From Setoptus koraiensis (taxonomy: Eukaryota > Arthropoda), in the NCBI GenBank assembly GCA_048013815.1, contig CM106586.1, positions 17,484,001 through 17,548,000 on the forward strand: DNA of 64,000 nucleotides, in the 5' to 3' direction. Below the pieces are notes generated by a model. That model saw only the letters and a list, made by a program, of their open reading frames with translations. It made no database searches and was not told where the DNA came from. Positions 23,158 through 34,290 of this stretch are shown piece by piece; within the stretch, counting starts at the first letter, position 1; every line of letters starts with the position of its first letter. A program made the translations under genes and the position numbers.

Positions 23158-23441
23158 TAACTATGTCCACCTAACTATGTCCACCTAACTATGTCCACCG
23201 GGCTGCTCTCTCGTGCTGTCGCACCACTGACCCACGGTATCACTGATACCGCGATGATGGCGGTATCATTGGTCATGATATCGCCATCATGGCGACACGA
23301 TGATACCGCGACACGCTGGTACTAGCACCGTAGTGTCAAACAGAGTCGCATCAAATTAAATCCACGTTTGTCCACGCGTGAATAATGGTCCCAAGTGAAT
23401 AGTGGTCCACGCGTGAATAATGGTCCACGCGTGAATAGTGG
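23158..23441. repeat. Two tandem repeats flanking a palindrome-rich segment
   Basis: A 14-bp unit TAACTATGTCCACC occurs three times at 23158-23199, and an 18-bp unit GTCCACGCGTGAATAATG four times at 23370-23441. Both contain GTCCAC. Between them (23230-23320) lie CGGTATCA-C-TGATACCG and the paired arms ATGATGGCG / CGCCATCAT. The segment lies 600-900 bases upstream of the LBX start. Confidence 0.85.
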
Positions 23442-24053
23442 GCTAGCGTGGCTGGCACAAATTGTCCACAACTGACCATTGCTCCTAATGTGACGAGATG
23501 GCCAAAATCAATTGTTTTCAGCGGGCGCGCATGTCAAGCTGACATCCGCTTTTGCTGTCATGTTGTTGTTGTTGTTGTTGTTGCCGTTGTGTTGTTTACC
23601 CTCGTTGCATGTCAGCATGCGTAGACGGGGGGCGATGGAGGGGGGGGCAGGCGGCCATGTTTAGTGGGCGAAAAGCCTATACGCTCACTGTAAGAGAGCG
23701 CGCGCGCGCCTGCGCACTGCAACCATTTGTGCAGGGAGCCGAGGTGGCGATGAGAGTCGCGCGCATTTAATTTTTTAACTGCTGCTCATTTGGCAATTTT
23801 AGTTTTAGTGCAGAGCGCGAGGGGTTGTGAGTGAGTCACAAGTGATCACAAGTGATCGCTGATTATCTGTCAATTTGTGTGTTTTGAATAAACTGCCAGC
23901 AGTCACCTGATTGAGTCACCTGATTGCTGTCAACGAGCAGCAAGCAGCAGCAGCAGACGAGCAACAGCGACAAGCAGCATCAAGCCAGCATCGAGCAAGC
24001 AAACAAACAAACGAATAAACAAGCAAACCAATAAACAAACAAATAAACAAAGG

Positions 24054-24178
24054 ATGAGGTCCTTTTTGATACGCGACATTTTGTCGCCACCTCCGCCAGG
24101 TGAGTTGACAGCGCAGCAACTAAGTCAATTGACGCAGCTGAGTCAGCTTAGTTACCAATTGAACCAACAACAACAACA

Positions 24179-24220
<42 letters not shown>

Positions 24221-24777
24221 ACAGCAGCAACAACAACAACAGCAGCAGCAGCAGCAGAATGACAGTGACATTGATATCGACAACGACGAGGTCGACATAG
24301 ACATTGATATCGACAGTGACAACGACACCGACGATGACCAGCAGCATCAGCGACGTGCACGCAACAACAATGACATTGACGGCCACGACAACGACGACCC
24401 AAACAACAACAACAGCAGCGCCAGCAGCACCAAAGAAGACGACGACGACGATGAGGCAACCGATCAAGAGGACACAGATGATTGCAACAATTACAGACAC
24501 AACAGCAATAGAAAGACGCGAGATCAAGCGACAGGTGGCTCGTCCACCAACAATAACGGTCACCGGCATCACAGTGGCCAGCAGCAGCAGCGCTCGTCGG
24601 GGGCTGACAAGCATCACAGCAATCATCACAACAATCATCACAGCAGCAATCACCACGGCAAGCACCAGCAAAAGCAAGCCGCAAACAACAACAGTCTAAA
24701 CTCGCCACTAGACGCACTATTTCAAATGACCTCCAAGACCATCGACGGACTGAGGAACGGCGAGAAGCGCAGCACAG
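24054..24777 (+). CDS. LBX: LBX (ladybird) homeobox gene, exon 1
   Basis: First coding exon of a ladybird-type transcription factor, 241 codons plus one base. Stops lie just upstream in frame, so the ATG at 24054 is the likely start. Residues 4-10 (FLIRDIL) form an eh1-like Groucho-binding motif, in the place of the LBX N-terminal FSIEDIL. A polyglutamine run of 31 residues (24165-24257) is followed by D/I/N-rich and histidine-rich low-complexity sequence. Residues 217-233 (SPLDALFQMTSKTIDGL) resemble the conserved LBX segment before the homeodomain. The exon ends at ACAG|GTGAGT in phase 1, exactly complementary to the phase of the homeodomain exon at 45950. Joining all three exons gives 510 residues. 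LBX factors specify muscle, neural and heart cell types. Confidence 0.75.
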
Positions 24778-24796
24778 GTGAGTAAACTCGAGAGCC

Positions 24797-24886
24797 ATGC
24801 TTGTGAGCTATGCTTGTGAGCTATGCTCGTGAGCTATGTGGGCCGGTATGCGCCGATGGGGCCCGGTATGCGCCGATGGGGCCCGT
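24797..24886. repeat. 13-bp and 20-bp tandem repeats just inside LBX intron 1
   Basis: ATGCTTGTGAGCT occurs three times (24797-24835), followed by two copies of a 20-base GC-rich unit containing TATGCGCCGATGGGGCCC. Confidence 0.85.
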
Positions 24887-25610
24887 GTCAGGTGACGATG
24901 GCCCAATGGCTGATATTGGGCGCGCAGTGGGCGCTGTTGGCGGCCATTATAGGCTCGCTCGCCTTATATTATTGGCACAGTGCGGCGGCACAGCGCAGCA
25001 AGAGCAACGCGCGGTGTGATATATCCGAGTGTGCATGTTTGAGCGCAGCCAGCTATTAGCCAGTGGAGTGTGCACAGTGTAATGGCATCGATTAAGTGAG
25101 TCTGTTTGGCTGATCCAGTTTGGGCCAGTTGCCGGCAATGCCATAGACAACAACAACAATCATTATAATCAAAGCCAATTACGTAACGCAAACGGACGCA
25201 ACAACAAAATGATATAACGCTCGAGTAAGCATGGCAAAGGAGCGTCTTTTCAATTTGTTGTTGATATACACATTGCCGACAGGCCGCGCACCTATATGGC
25301 TGATCTATGGCGCCACGCGCACTGCGCTCTGTCGAGCGCCCATTCTCGGTGGCGTCTCAACTGTGCCCACAGTGCCCAAGGTGCCCCAATGTGCCCCAAT
25401 GCGCCGAAAAGCGCCACCAAATGGCCCTCGACGACGAGCGCCCCTCGAACGGCATTTAGGAGGGGGCCGTTGCATCATTATCTCACTTATCCAATATCTT
25501 TATTGTTTGTGCGTCGCCACTGCCAGACTGTGCCCGGCGTGTCGCTGCACTTGTTATTGTTGGCGTCTGGCGTCTGGCATGTCGACCGGCTCGGGGCGCC
25601 CGGTCACCGG

Positions 25611-25969
25611 CCGTACATCGGGCCGTACATCGGGCCGCACATCGGGCCGCACATCGGGCCAGATATACATATGCGTATGTGTGTATTTAATGCCGCGAGA
25701 GCGCGTGCCCGCCCGAGCGGAAGATTAGAATGATAGTGATGAGTGCGATGATCATTGAAGCGTTTATTAATGATGACGATGATTTGTTTCGATCTAATTT
25801 CACACAACACAACAAACAAATCTCGCGCCGTTGCTGCTGCCGGGCCCCCATCGAAGCTAACACGATTAACACGATCCACTTGGCGTTGCCAGCCAGTGCC
25901 GACACATCCGACTGACGCGACTTGTGAGTGACGCAACTTGTGAGTGACGCAACTTGTGAGTGACGCAAC
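25611..25969. repeat. 12-bp and 16-bp tandem repeats
   Basis: CCGTACATCGGG and its CCGCACATCGGG variant occur four times at 25611-25658. TGACGCAACTTGTGAG occurs three times with a partial fourth copy at 25913-25969. Confidence 0.9.
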
Positions 25970-26254
25970 GGCCAGTCCTAACTGCGCCTAAACCAGCCTC
26001 GGCTAAACTAGATAATCTACTCGGTGACACACACACACACACACGCGCACACAGAGGCTTCATTTGGGCAAATTGACAATTGTCACCTGTTTGCCCGCTC
26101 GACAATTGCGCAACCAATTGTTTGCCTCGGCACGGCGATCCCCATTGGCGTGTCACACATCACATAGCCTATATCGGCGGCACAGCAATCGATTAGGCGG
26201 CAAGACCGGTTGCGCGTGGCGTCGCTAGCAGCGTAACGTGACAAGTGTAAGCGC

Positions 26255-26960
26255 GCATTACGTAACGCGAGCTTATATCGTAACGCAAGCTGATATCGTA
26301 ACGCGTGCTGATATCGCAACGCGTGCTCACATCGTAACAAGTGGCAGCGCCACTTTTAAACAATGATACTGCCAATAATGTTGCGCATGTACACAATGTT
26401 TACGTAATGGCAACAATAATTAATCATTGCTTGGTAAAAAATGAAGCGCCAACGACGCATTACGCAATGTGAGCAATGCGCCGGCGCCGAGATGAGGGTG
26501 AAAAATGATGGACGAAACGCGAATGAATAAATAGATGAAAAATGGAGGCCAGCAGAGTCGGAGAGCGGCGCATAGAGGCCCGACAGAAGCGGGCGCAACA
26601 GAAGCGGGCGCAACAGAACCGGACGCGACAGAAACAAACGGAACGGGTCGGTTGTTTGTCGCATTGACGGTGTCAAGTGTGACTAAATTGTCACACAAAT
26701 AACAAAAAATATGTAATCACATTTGTGTGCGCTTCATCGCTTTTCCATCAGTGGGCGCCGATTGAAGTGATTCAATTGATTGCGGGCCGCTGCAAGCGGC
26801 AGCCGCTCGCACTCGGCCGCCAGGGGCCCCAACTCGCGGTCGGCCGCAGTCGGTGCGACATTGTTGCTGGCATGCTCACTCACATATCGCCGCATATCGC
26901 CGTCTATCGCCGTGTATCGCCGTGTATCGCCGTATGTCGGCGTATGTCGCCGTATGTCAG
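26255..26960. repeat. Three further local tandem repeats
   Basis: ATCGTAACGCGTGCTGAT-like units of about 18 bases lie near 26265-26340, AGAAGCGGGCGCAAC-like units near 26583-26635, and ATCGCCGTGT-like units of about 10 bases near 26885-26960. Each family is confined to its own short stretch. Confidence 0.8.
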
Positions 26961-28134
26961 CGCGTAGAGCAGCAGATAGCAGCGTGCGGCCGCAAACGTT
27001 ACGTAACAGCGACGGCGCGATTCATCAATTACCAGGGAATGGCGCCGACACACTTGTAAGTGTGTCGAGGTAGCCGCCACATTGCGCGTAGTGACATGAT
27101 TAATGGCGAGCGTTGCACTTGACACCCGCTCGGTCAGGCTCTTATCTCGAGCTCATCGGCGCCGTCCGAGATTTGACGTGCACTGGCACAATACATAATA
27201 CATGCATTTGTGTGTATGTATTACGTAATGTGCGTGTATTGTGTAATGCATACATAACACGCTGTTGGCTGATCGTTTATGGCATTTGATAGGCCCGATT
27301 TATAGGATTGCAATGGTCAGCGGCCACACAAATACGCACAAATGCCACGTTTGCACATTGGCCGAGCCGGGATTTGTTGTTTGTGCTACCTGTGTGTGCC
27401 ATACCTAATGGCGATATAGAGCGTCGTTTAACTGTTATGCAACTGTCCGTTGACGTGAGCCGGCGGCCGGTGAGCGCTGTTGAGCGGCCTCGCAAGCCGC
27501 CCAATGCCACTCGACGCCGGCTAACAGGACCCGGTATGGAGTGACGCGGGACCCGGCGCGACCCGGCGCCAATCAATGGGCACTCGACGGGAATCGCTGG
27601 CGGCGGCCGCTGTGCAACGGTAATGGTCGCCAGCACGCACTCAAGTGCCCATATTGACATATTAATCATCGGCTCCAAGCCAGTGCGCGCTCCAATAAAT
27701 ACCCGCCACCCGAACAATGCTCGGCTAATCTCTCTCAGCTGGCGGTGTCCATTACAACAAGTGTGAGCCGACAAATCCGAGCCGACAAACAGCAAAACCG
27801 AGCCAACAAACAGCCAAAGCGAGCCAGCAGAACTGAGCTAGCAAAACTGGGGCCAGTTGTAAAATAGTTGCCATTAGCACTTATTTTCACTTGGCTAGCC
27901 AAGTGCCGGCTAATGATATCATACGCATTTGCATCGTTAACTATGCGCCGCATACAAATCTCATTATTATGATGTAACAAAGGTGCTGGCATGTCGTTAC
28001 TATCAGACGCTCGCCATCAAATGGTTGCCATCAAATGGTCGTTGGCTCGCTCGAGCTGGCAACGTAAGCCGCGCGTTTGATTAATTGTGTGCTCTCGTAT
28101 ACTATATATACACACATTATATAATGTACATAAT

Positions 28135-28194
28135 ATAGTGATAATATACATACTATAGTGATAATATACATACTATAGTGATAATATACATATA
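28135..28194. repeat. 20-bp AT-rich tandem repeat
   Basis: ATAGTGATAATATACATACT occurs twice exactly and a third time with changes at its end. The following TATTATCACTATTATTATTA can pair with the repeat unit. Confidence 0.9.
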
Positions 28195-28567
28195 TAGTGT
28201 ATTATCACTATTATTATTATGTAATGTGTGTGTGTGTTCACACCAACAGCGTCAATTGTTGAATTGCTGAATGGATAAGACTGGCTGCCAAATGAAACGA
28301 GATGAAGCCGTTGTTTATCAGGTTGCTGCCATTGGCGGCTTACGCGTTGTAAGGCCGGCGAAACATTGCGTGCTTGGCCATCATTTGCATCCCGTCCGAT
28401 TATTGCGTTGCTCAGTCTGCACACTTCGCAGACTCCACAGACTCCACGGACACGACCAGCAACAACCAGCGAAAAGTGGGCCAGATTTTTTCTGACAGTC
28501 GCCTCAAACTGTCGCCCAGGTTGGCGATTCTTTGAATCACTGCGACTCGCGAGCGTCGTGGCGAGTT

Positions 28568-29090
28568 GAGTGATGACGAGTGCCGGCCGATCGCGAGTGC
28601 CGGCCGATCGCGAGTGCCGGCCGATCGCCAGTGTCGGGCGATCGCCAGTGTCAGAGTGAGACACCGTTCTGCCAGAATGATTCCGGCGGCGTCTCGGCCA
28701 GTTGCGGGTGGGAATATTCCAGCCAGGAATTTTCAGCCAGGAATTTTCAGCCTGCAATTTGCAGCCTGCGATTTTCAGTCTGCAATTTTCGGCCCGCAGT
28801 TTGTCAGGCGAATTTTGGCCATTTGAATGTGGCGCGCAAAACTCGCCCTGAGCAAATATGCGAAATGAAGTGTGCGAAATGAATAAATAGTTCATAAGTA
28901 AATAGTTCACAAATAAATATGCAGTCTATTATTATGATGCGCGCCAAAGTTGCCCATGACAATCAATATTACGCAACAGCAACTGATTGCCCATGGGCGA
29001 CACTGTATTGCATAATCATATACAATGACAGTGTATTGCGTAATCATGTACAATGACAATGTATTGCGTAATAATGTACAATGTTGTAAC
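28568..29090. repeat. Cluster of local tandem repeats
   Basis: GTGCCGGCCGATCGCGA (17 bases) repeats about five times from 28578, TTTTCAGCCAGGAA-like units repeat from 28720 to 28800, and three copies of a unit of about 29 bases containing TATTGCGTAATCATGTACAA lie near 29005-29090. Confidence 0.8.
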
Positions 29091-29521
29091 AATGATGATA
29101 AGTGTGATAATACAGTGCGCCGATATAGGCCAGCGCTAACAATGGCGCCCATTTGGTGTCGGCTCGATAATGGTGGATATGTGTTGCTCACGGTTACGTA
29201 TCGAGCTGCGTCGAGCCGGCGAGACCTATAAGTGGCACCATATGGGTCTGTGAGGGTGATCGATCATGTGCGAGTTTGACGCCATGGTGCCAGCGGTCGT
29301 CATTGGCCGGCATTATCCGTTGGCTTCTTGTCGGCTGCGGGGGGGGGGCGGCGAGCAACAGCTCGATGGAACAAAGCAATCAGCGCTTAGTTACTGGCAG
29401 CCGGTCGTTAATCAACGTTGGCCCTCATCGAGAGCCATATTGCACCCAACAATGGGCGCCCATCGATCACCGAGCGGCGGCCGTTTCATTGTGCGCTCGT
29501 TTGGGCGATACATCGAGCGGC

Positions 29522-30510
29522 GCGTCGAGTCGTCGAGTCCGCCGAGCCGTCGAGTCCGCCGAGCCGTCGGTTGGGCGGCGCGATGAGCGCGATCGGCGAG
29601 CTCGCAAATTGGCCGAGAAGCGGCTCTCGAGCCGGCCGACGAGCGGCTCTCAAATTGGCCGACGAGCGACTCTCAAATTGGCCGACGAGCGAGGGGCTCG
29701 CCAACAAAAGCTGCGAACGCCGATGAGCAACGGCGAGCGACAACAAAGGCAAGGTGAGCGCATCAAGTCATGACGGCCAATTCAATTTGCCAACCAATCA
29801 AGCGACCAATGAGATAATGAGATTGAGAAACAAACATATTAGGCGTTAATAATGCTGCTAATTAAAGCCCGGCCGACACATACAACAGTTGAATGGGCCA
29901 GCCATTGAGCCGTTTAATGGCCTGTTAATGTGAGTGAGTGGCGCCCATCGGCGGGCCATTGCGCAACAGACAAACACTGACAACTTTGCCCTGGCGAGAC
30001 TTTACGAGCCGCCGCCGCCGAAGCGCCATGTAACGCATGCAACACACTTACACCTGTGCCGGTACAATCAGCTTTACCTGTGCGCTCAATGCATGCGCAA
30101 TAGACGCAATGCGGACGGATAATAGATAGATGCAATCAGTGTAATTGTTGTTGTTGTTGTTGTTGTTGCTGTTGGTTGGTGTTGTTGTTGGTGTTGCGCA
30201 ATGGCCGGCTTACGAAACAATTTAACAGGTTGCCGCGGCAAGTGTCGGCACGATGATGCGCGCTCGTTAATGGGCGTATCATGCCAACAACCTGTTTGTT
30301 TGTCGGCTTGCTCCATTGATGGTCATGCTGATGATGAGAGTTGGCCGGCCACTCATTTATTAACAGGGCATCTTGTCGTTTTTACCTGAGCTTTTAGCTG
30401 AGCGAGCCGCTTGTGCGCCGGCAACGCCAGCTCCGCTCAGTTTCGGTCAGTTTCGGCCAGTTTCGGCCAGTTTCGGTCAGTTTCGGTCAGTTTCGGCCCG
30501 TTTTGGCCAG
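29522..30510. repeat. Short tandem repeats (CGAGTCCGCCGAGCCGT; CAGTTTCGGC)
   Basis: CGAGTCCGCCGAGCCGT repeats at 29527-29570, AAATTGGCCGACGAGCG-like units at 29605-29695, a GTT tract at 30146-30185, and the 10-base unit CAGTTTCGGC about seven times at 30437-30510. Confidence 0.8.
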
Positions 30511-33282
30511 TTTTGCAGCGTCTCGTTGTGCCAGCGTCACGATCATGCAAGCTCCATCATCGTGCTAGCACCTGTCAGGCCTCACCTACCAACCGGCAAC
30601 TTTGGCCAGCTTCGAGCGGCCTGAGCATCGAGGCCGCAGCCGGCGACGCTGAGATTTTGCCCGGCATCGGCCAACAGCAACATTTTGACACTTGTTACGT
30701 AATTTGTTTCACTGAGCTTCTAGTCGGACAAGCGTCGCCAGCTAATAGTCGCTCGGTGTCACTTCCGGCGCACAGAAGCATTTTGCAGCGCAAGACGCTT
30801 CTGTAATTTTCTACATTTTCCCATTTTTCCCTCCACCCAAATTTCCATTTTTCTTTCCATTTTCCATTGATGCTAACTGACTGACAACTGACGATGAAAC
30901 ATATGTTACCTTGTGAGCCGCTGGTGCTGCCAACAACCAACAAGCGACCAATTACGCGACCACCACCAACCGGCATTTTGGCTGGCCAGTCACTCGCCGG
31001 CTCAATCGGCTCAAAATGGCCAAGATTGCTGGCCCAATTGTCAGTGTATCGCCGGCGAGACACTGACAATTCAATTAATTCAATTAATGGCTAAAATTTT
31101 TGTCCAGCTCCGATTTCGCGCGCCCCCTATTATTATCATAATTGGTGCTAACTACATTGTTCATTGTATCAATATCGGCCCATTGGCTTCGTTAGCATGC
31201 ACCGTGAAGCCCGCTTAAGTGGGCCAATTAAATCAAATGCTGCTCCAATGCGGAGTGCCAGTCATTATTGCATCAGTATCATTATTGTTATTGCCATTAT
31301 TGTTGCCAGCAGTGAACGGTTGTCGTTGCCGTTGGTTGTGTGGCGCGGTTGTTGCGGCAAGCGGCATGCGAGACGACAACGAGAACGAGATTGCGTAATG
31401 GGGAGCGTCCAGCTCGCCGGCTTAATTGGCTCGCAAACATTGCCACACTTGAATATTCATATTCATTATTATTATTTCGTTTTATTTTGTTTTTTTTTTG
31501 TTTTTTCATAGCCAAACACACACAACATTAGCATTTTTTCCTCGCATTATCATTAGGCGCAACGATTGCGCAATCGCTGCGACGCTGGCACGATTTTTTG
31601 CCATTGTATTCATTTACTGCAACCACCTATAACTACAACTACCGCGGCTACACACTTGCACAGGTAACCAGATAGGTTAACAAGATATCGTTTATCGTCT
31701 ATCATGTTTCATGAGCATGCAACAGCGGCAACAGCAACAACAACGCCAACAACAACCGCCTATTACTCGATACTGCATGCCACATTTGAATGCACATTTG
31801 ACTATCATGCGATGTAATTATCGCGACCAGGTTGCCAGTTGATCGCCATTGTCGGCCAATCACATCGGACGCAACATGCGAGCCGTCGAGCCTGCGAGCC
31901 GCCGAGCCTGCGAGCCGGGCGATGCGATCGAGGCGACGCCATCAAACCGGACGCAGCAACTAATGCGCGGCCGCGTCGGGCGAGCCGGCCCGACGCGACA
32001 ACGGACGACAGCGGATTCTGTTTGAACACCGTCGGCGGCTAGATTTCGCGTCAGAGGTGGGCCCATATGGGCCGCGCCGAACAGCGGGCGAGCGGCCGAT
32101 ATTGATGGCGGTGATTAGGCCTAATGACGACAATTTCGCCGACGAATCCGGCCACCAGGGGGGCGCAGTGGACACCAGTGGCCGTGATCAATCGATTCGG
32201 GGCCACACTCATCGTGGGCCAATCGTTTAAAAGTTAAACTTTTTTCCGGTTTAAATTGAGCGGCGAGCGGCTAAAAAGCGAGCTTTTGTTTTGGTTGCCG
32301 TGTTTCATTGTGGGGTAGAGGGCGTTTGCCGGGGCACCGGCGGATCGTTGTCGCCGCGGGTCTGTTGTCGGTGATTTGCGCCGGCATCAACACACCGGTT
32401 AGTGTTGGCAAAATTGCTTTTCGCGAGACAAGTGGCCAACTCAGGTAAATCGGGCCGGCCAAATGGAAGCCGGGCAAGTGGATAAGCAGCGCCAGACGTG
32501 ACACTGGATATTAGATTAAACGCCAGTCACGAGTTTGCTGGCGATTGTGGCTTCTGTTTCACGCGTTCTCGCTCTCCATTGTTGTTTCGCTGGCAGCGGC
32601 GCCGGCAGAGGCGAAAATCAATTTGCTCTAATGAAAACGGTTGTTCTAATGAAAATCGTTGTGTCTCGTTTGCTGGCTCCTCCATTGCAGCCGCTGGCCT
32701 GTGAGTGTCGATATCACCGCCTTTTCGGCCACCAAAATCAGCTGCTGCTGCTGGCGTCGGCCGGCGCGATATTAGCGGCGGCATCGCTCGGGCCGGCCGC
32801 TAGTCAATTTAATTTCGCATCATCGTTTTGCGATTGTCTCGCGCTCCAATTTACAAGAAAGCGTCTTGTCCGGGCGGCCGCTCGTGACCCGCCGACCCGC
32901 CACTGGACGCAGCAACTTGGAAGCGCATCAATGAAATCGGCCGAGTCAATGAAATCGCGCCGCACTCCGGCCCGCAACGACCAGCCTCAATTGTTACAAG
33001 TTATTTAAAGGCCGCCGCTCGCCCGTTTCGAGCGCCCGTCCGCGCCAGCGGTAGCGCTGATTGCCGATCATCGGCTGCCAGCGCAACATGGCTCCCCGTT
33101 ATTGGTCGCGCCAATCACAGCGATACCGATCAATGGCACTGCAGCGCCACTGCGCCGCGCCACGGTGCCAAAGCGAGTTACATAACACGATGCGTCGGCC
33201 AGAATGGTAAAAAACTTATAAAATAAAATGAGAAATACAAACGCCCGAGATACCGACGAAAAGTGCGCGCCGCCACGAGCCG

Positions 33283-33316
33283 CCCCGTAACGACGGGCCG
33301 GCCCGTCGTTACGGGG
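33283..33316. other. 34-bp perfect palindrome
   Basis: The arm CCCCGTAACGACGGGCC (33283-33299) is followed with no spacer by its exact reverse complement (33300-33316). It is GC-rich and could extrude as a cruciform. An inverted-repeat enhancer, an excision footprint or an assembly fold-back are all possible. Confidence 0.9.
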
Positions 33317-34204
33317 GGCGCCGGCGAGCGGCTCGCAGAGCGTGGGCGGCGGCCCTGTCAAACGCGCGAAAGCGCGTTGGAAGCGGCGCACCGGGCCCGG
33401 CGTTTGACAGCGCCACTGGGTCATTAGTGGCTCCGCGCAAGGCACTTTGTTGCCCGTCTGGCGGTTGTTGTGGCGCTGCATGTGTCTGACATGCCTCAAT
33501 TAAATCGTCGGGCGCATATCGCTCGTGACGCGCCGCACCGAGACCGGCGGCGAGCGCTGGCCGGCGAGCGTCGGGCAGCGGCCGTCCGCACAGCGCCGCC
33601 AATTTGAATATTTCAATTTGAGTGAAATCGTTTGAGACGGGCGCGTGATGGAGCGGCGGCCCGGGTTGCGCGCTTGCGACAAGTGGCCGCAAGTGGACCG
33701 CATCAATCATGTGGCCCACTTTGTGGCGTGTCGCGCCGGGCTTGTTGTGACGCTCGGTGCCCGCGCGATCGCGTGTAAACACACCGCGGCCGCAAAAGTA
33801 TCCCGTCTGTCAGAGCGGCAAAGTATCTCTTGACGGCGGCCGTGGCCGCCGCAACCGCAGCGACGCCGACAGCCGACCGGGCCAAGGACGAGCGACCGCG
33901 ACAACAAATGGAGCTCATTAGTCGTAATTGAGCAGCCAAGCTGGCGCGGTTGCCATGGCCGCGCCAGCGGCCGGCCACTGGGCCGGTCCGCGGGTCGCCG
34001 GGCCGGCGTGTCGGTGCACCGATGGGCCGGCCGCTGGCGCGGGCCGGCCGGCGGTCGGCGGGCAGCATCATTAGCGAAAGATGGGTCGTTGTTTGTGTCT
34101 ACGCGAGATGATTTCGCCCTGATCAAAGCGACGGGCCGGCGATTGTTGTTTGTGGCTACTTTTTGTTCTCGCGCCGTCCGCTGGTCGGCACGGTTCGCGG
34201 CACC

Positions 34205-34290
34205 GCCAACTGTAACAGCGCCACCGCCAACTGGAGCAGCGCCACCGCTAGCTGTAACAGCGCCACCGCGAAACTGTAACAGCGCCACCA
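34205..34290. repeat. About 20-bp tandem repeat (CAACTGTAACAGCGCCACCG)
   Basis: Four diverged copies of a unit CTGTAACAGCGCCACCGC with length variation, in the most GC-rich part of LBX intron 1. Confidence 0.8.

Larger units (their letters stand above)
17552..24053. other. Non-coding region upstream of LBX, increasingly GC-rich with local tandem repeats
   Basis: No gene is supported. The long open frames (for example 20272-20832 and 21343-22350 on the minus strand) follow low-complexity or GC-rich DNA and show no domain. The region holds many local tandem repeats, listed separately. The last 300 bases are probably the LBX promoter and 5' UTR, which contain CAG and CAAA runs. TGTCCAC and CACGCGTG repeats lie near 23158-23441. 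Confidence 0.5.

Noticed and set aside
24120-24798. Two minus-strand frames rich in leucine, valine and cysteine opposite LBX exon 1
   Set aside because: They are antisense shadows of the CAA/CAG and GAC repeats of the real exon.
25231-25733. Overlapping frames of 145-165 codons in LBX intron 1
   Set aside because: They cross the CCGTACATCGGG repeat in two frames at once, so neither is supported.
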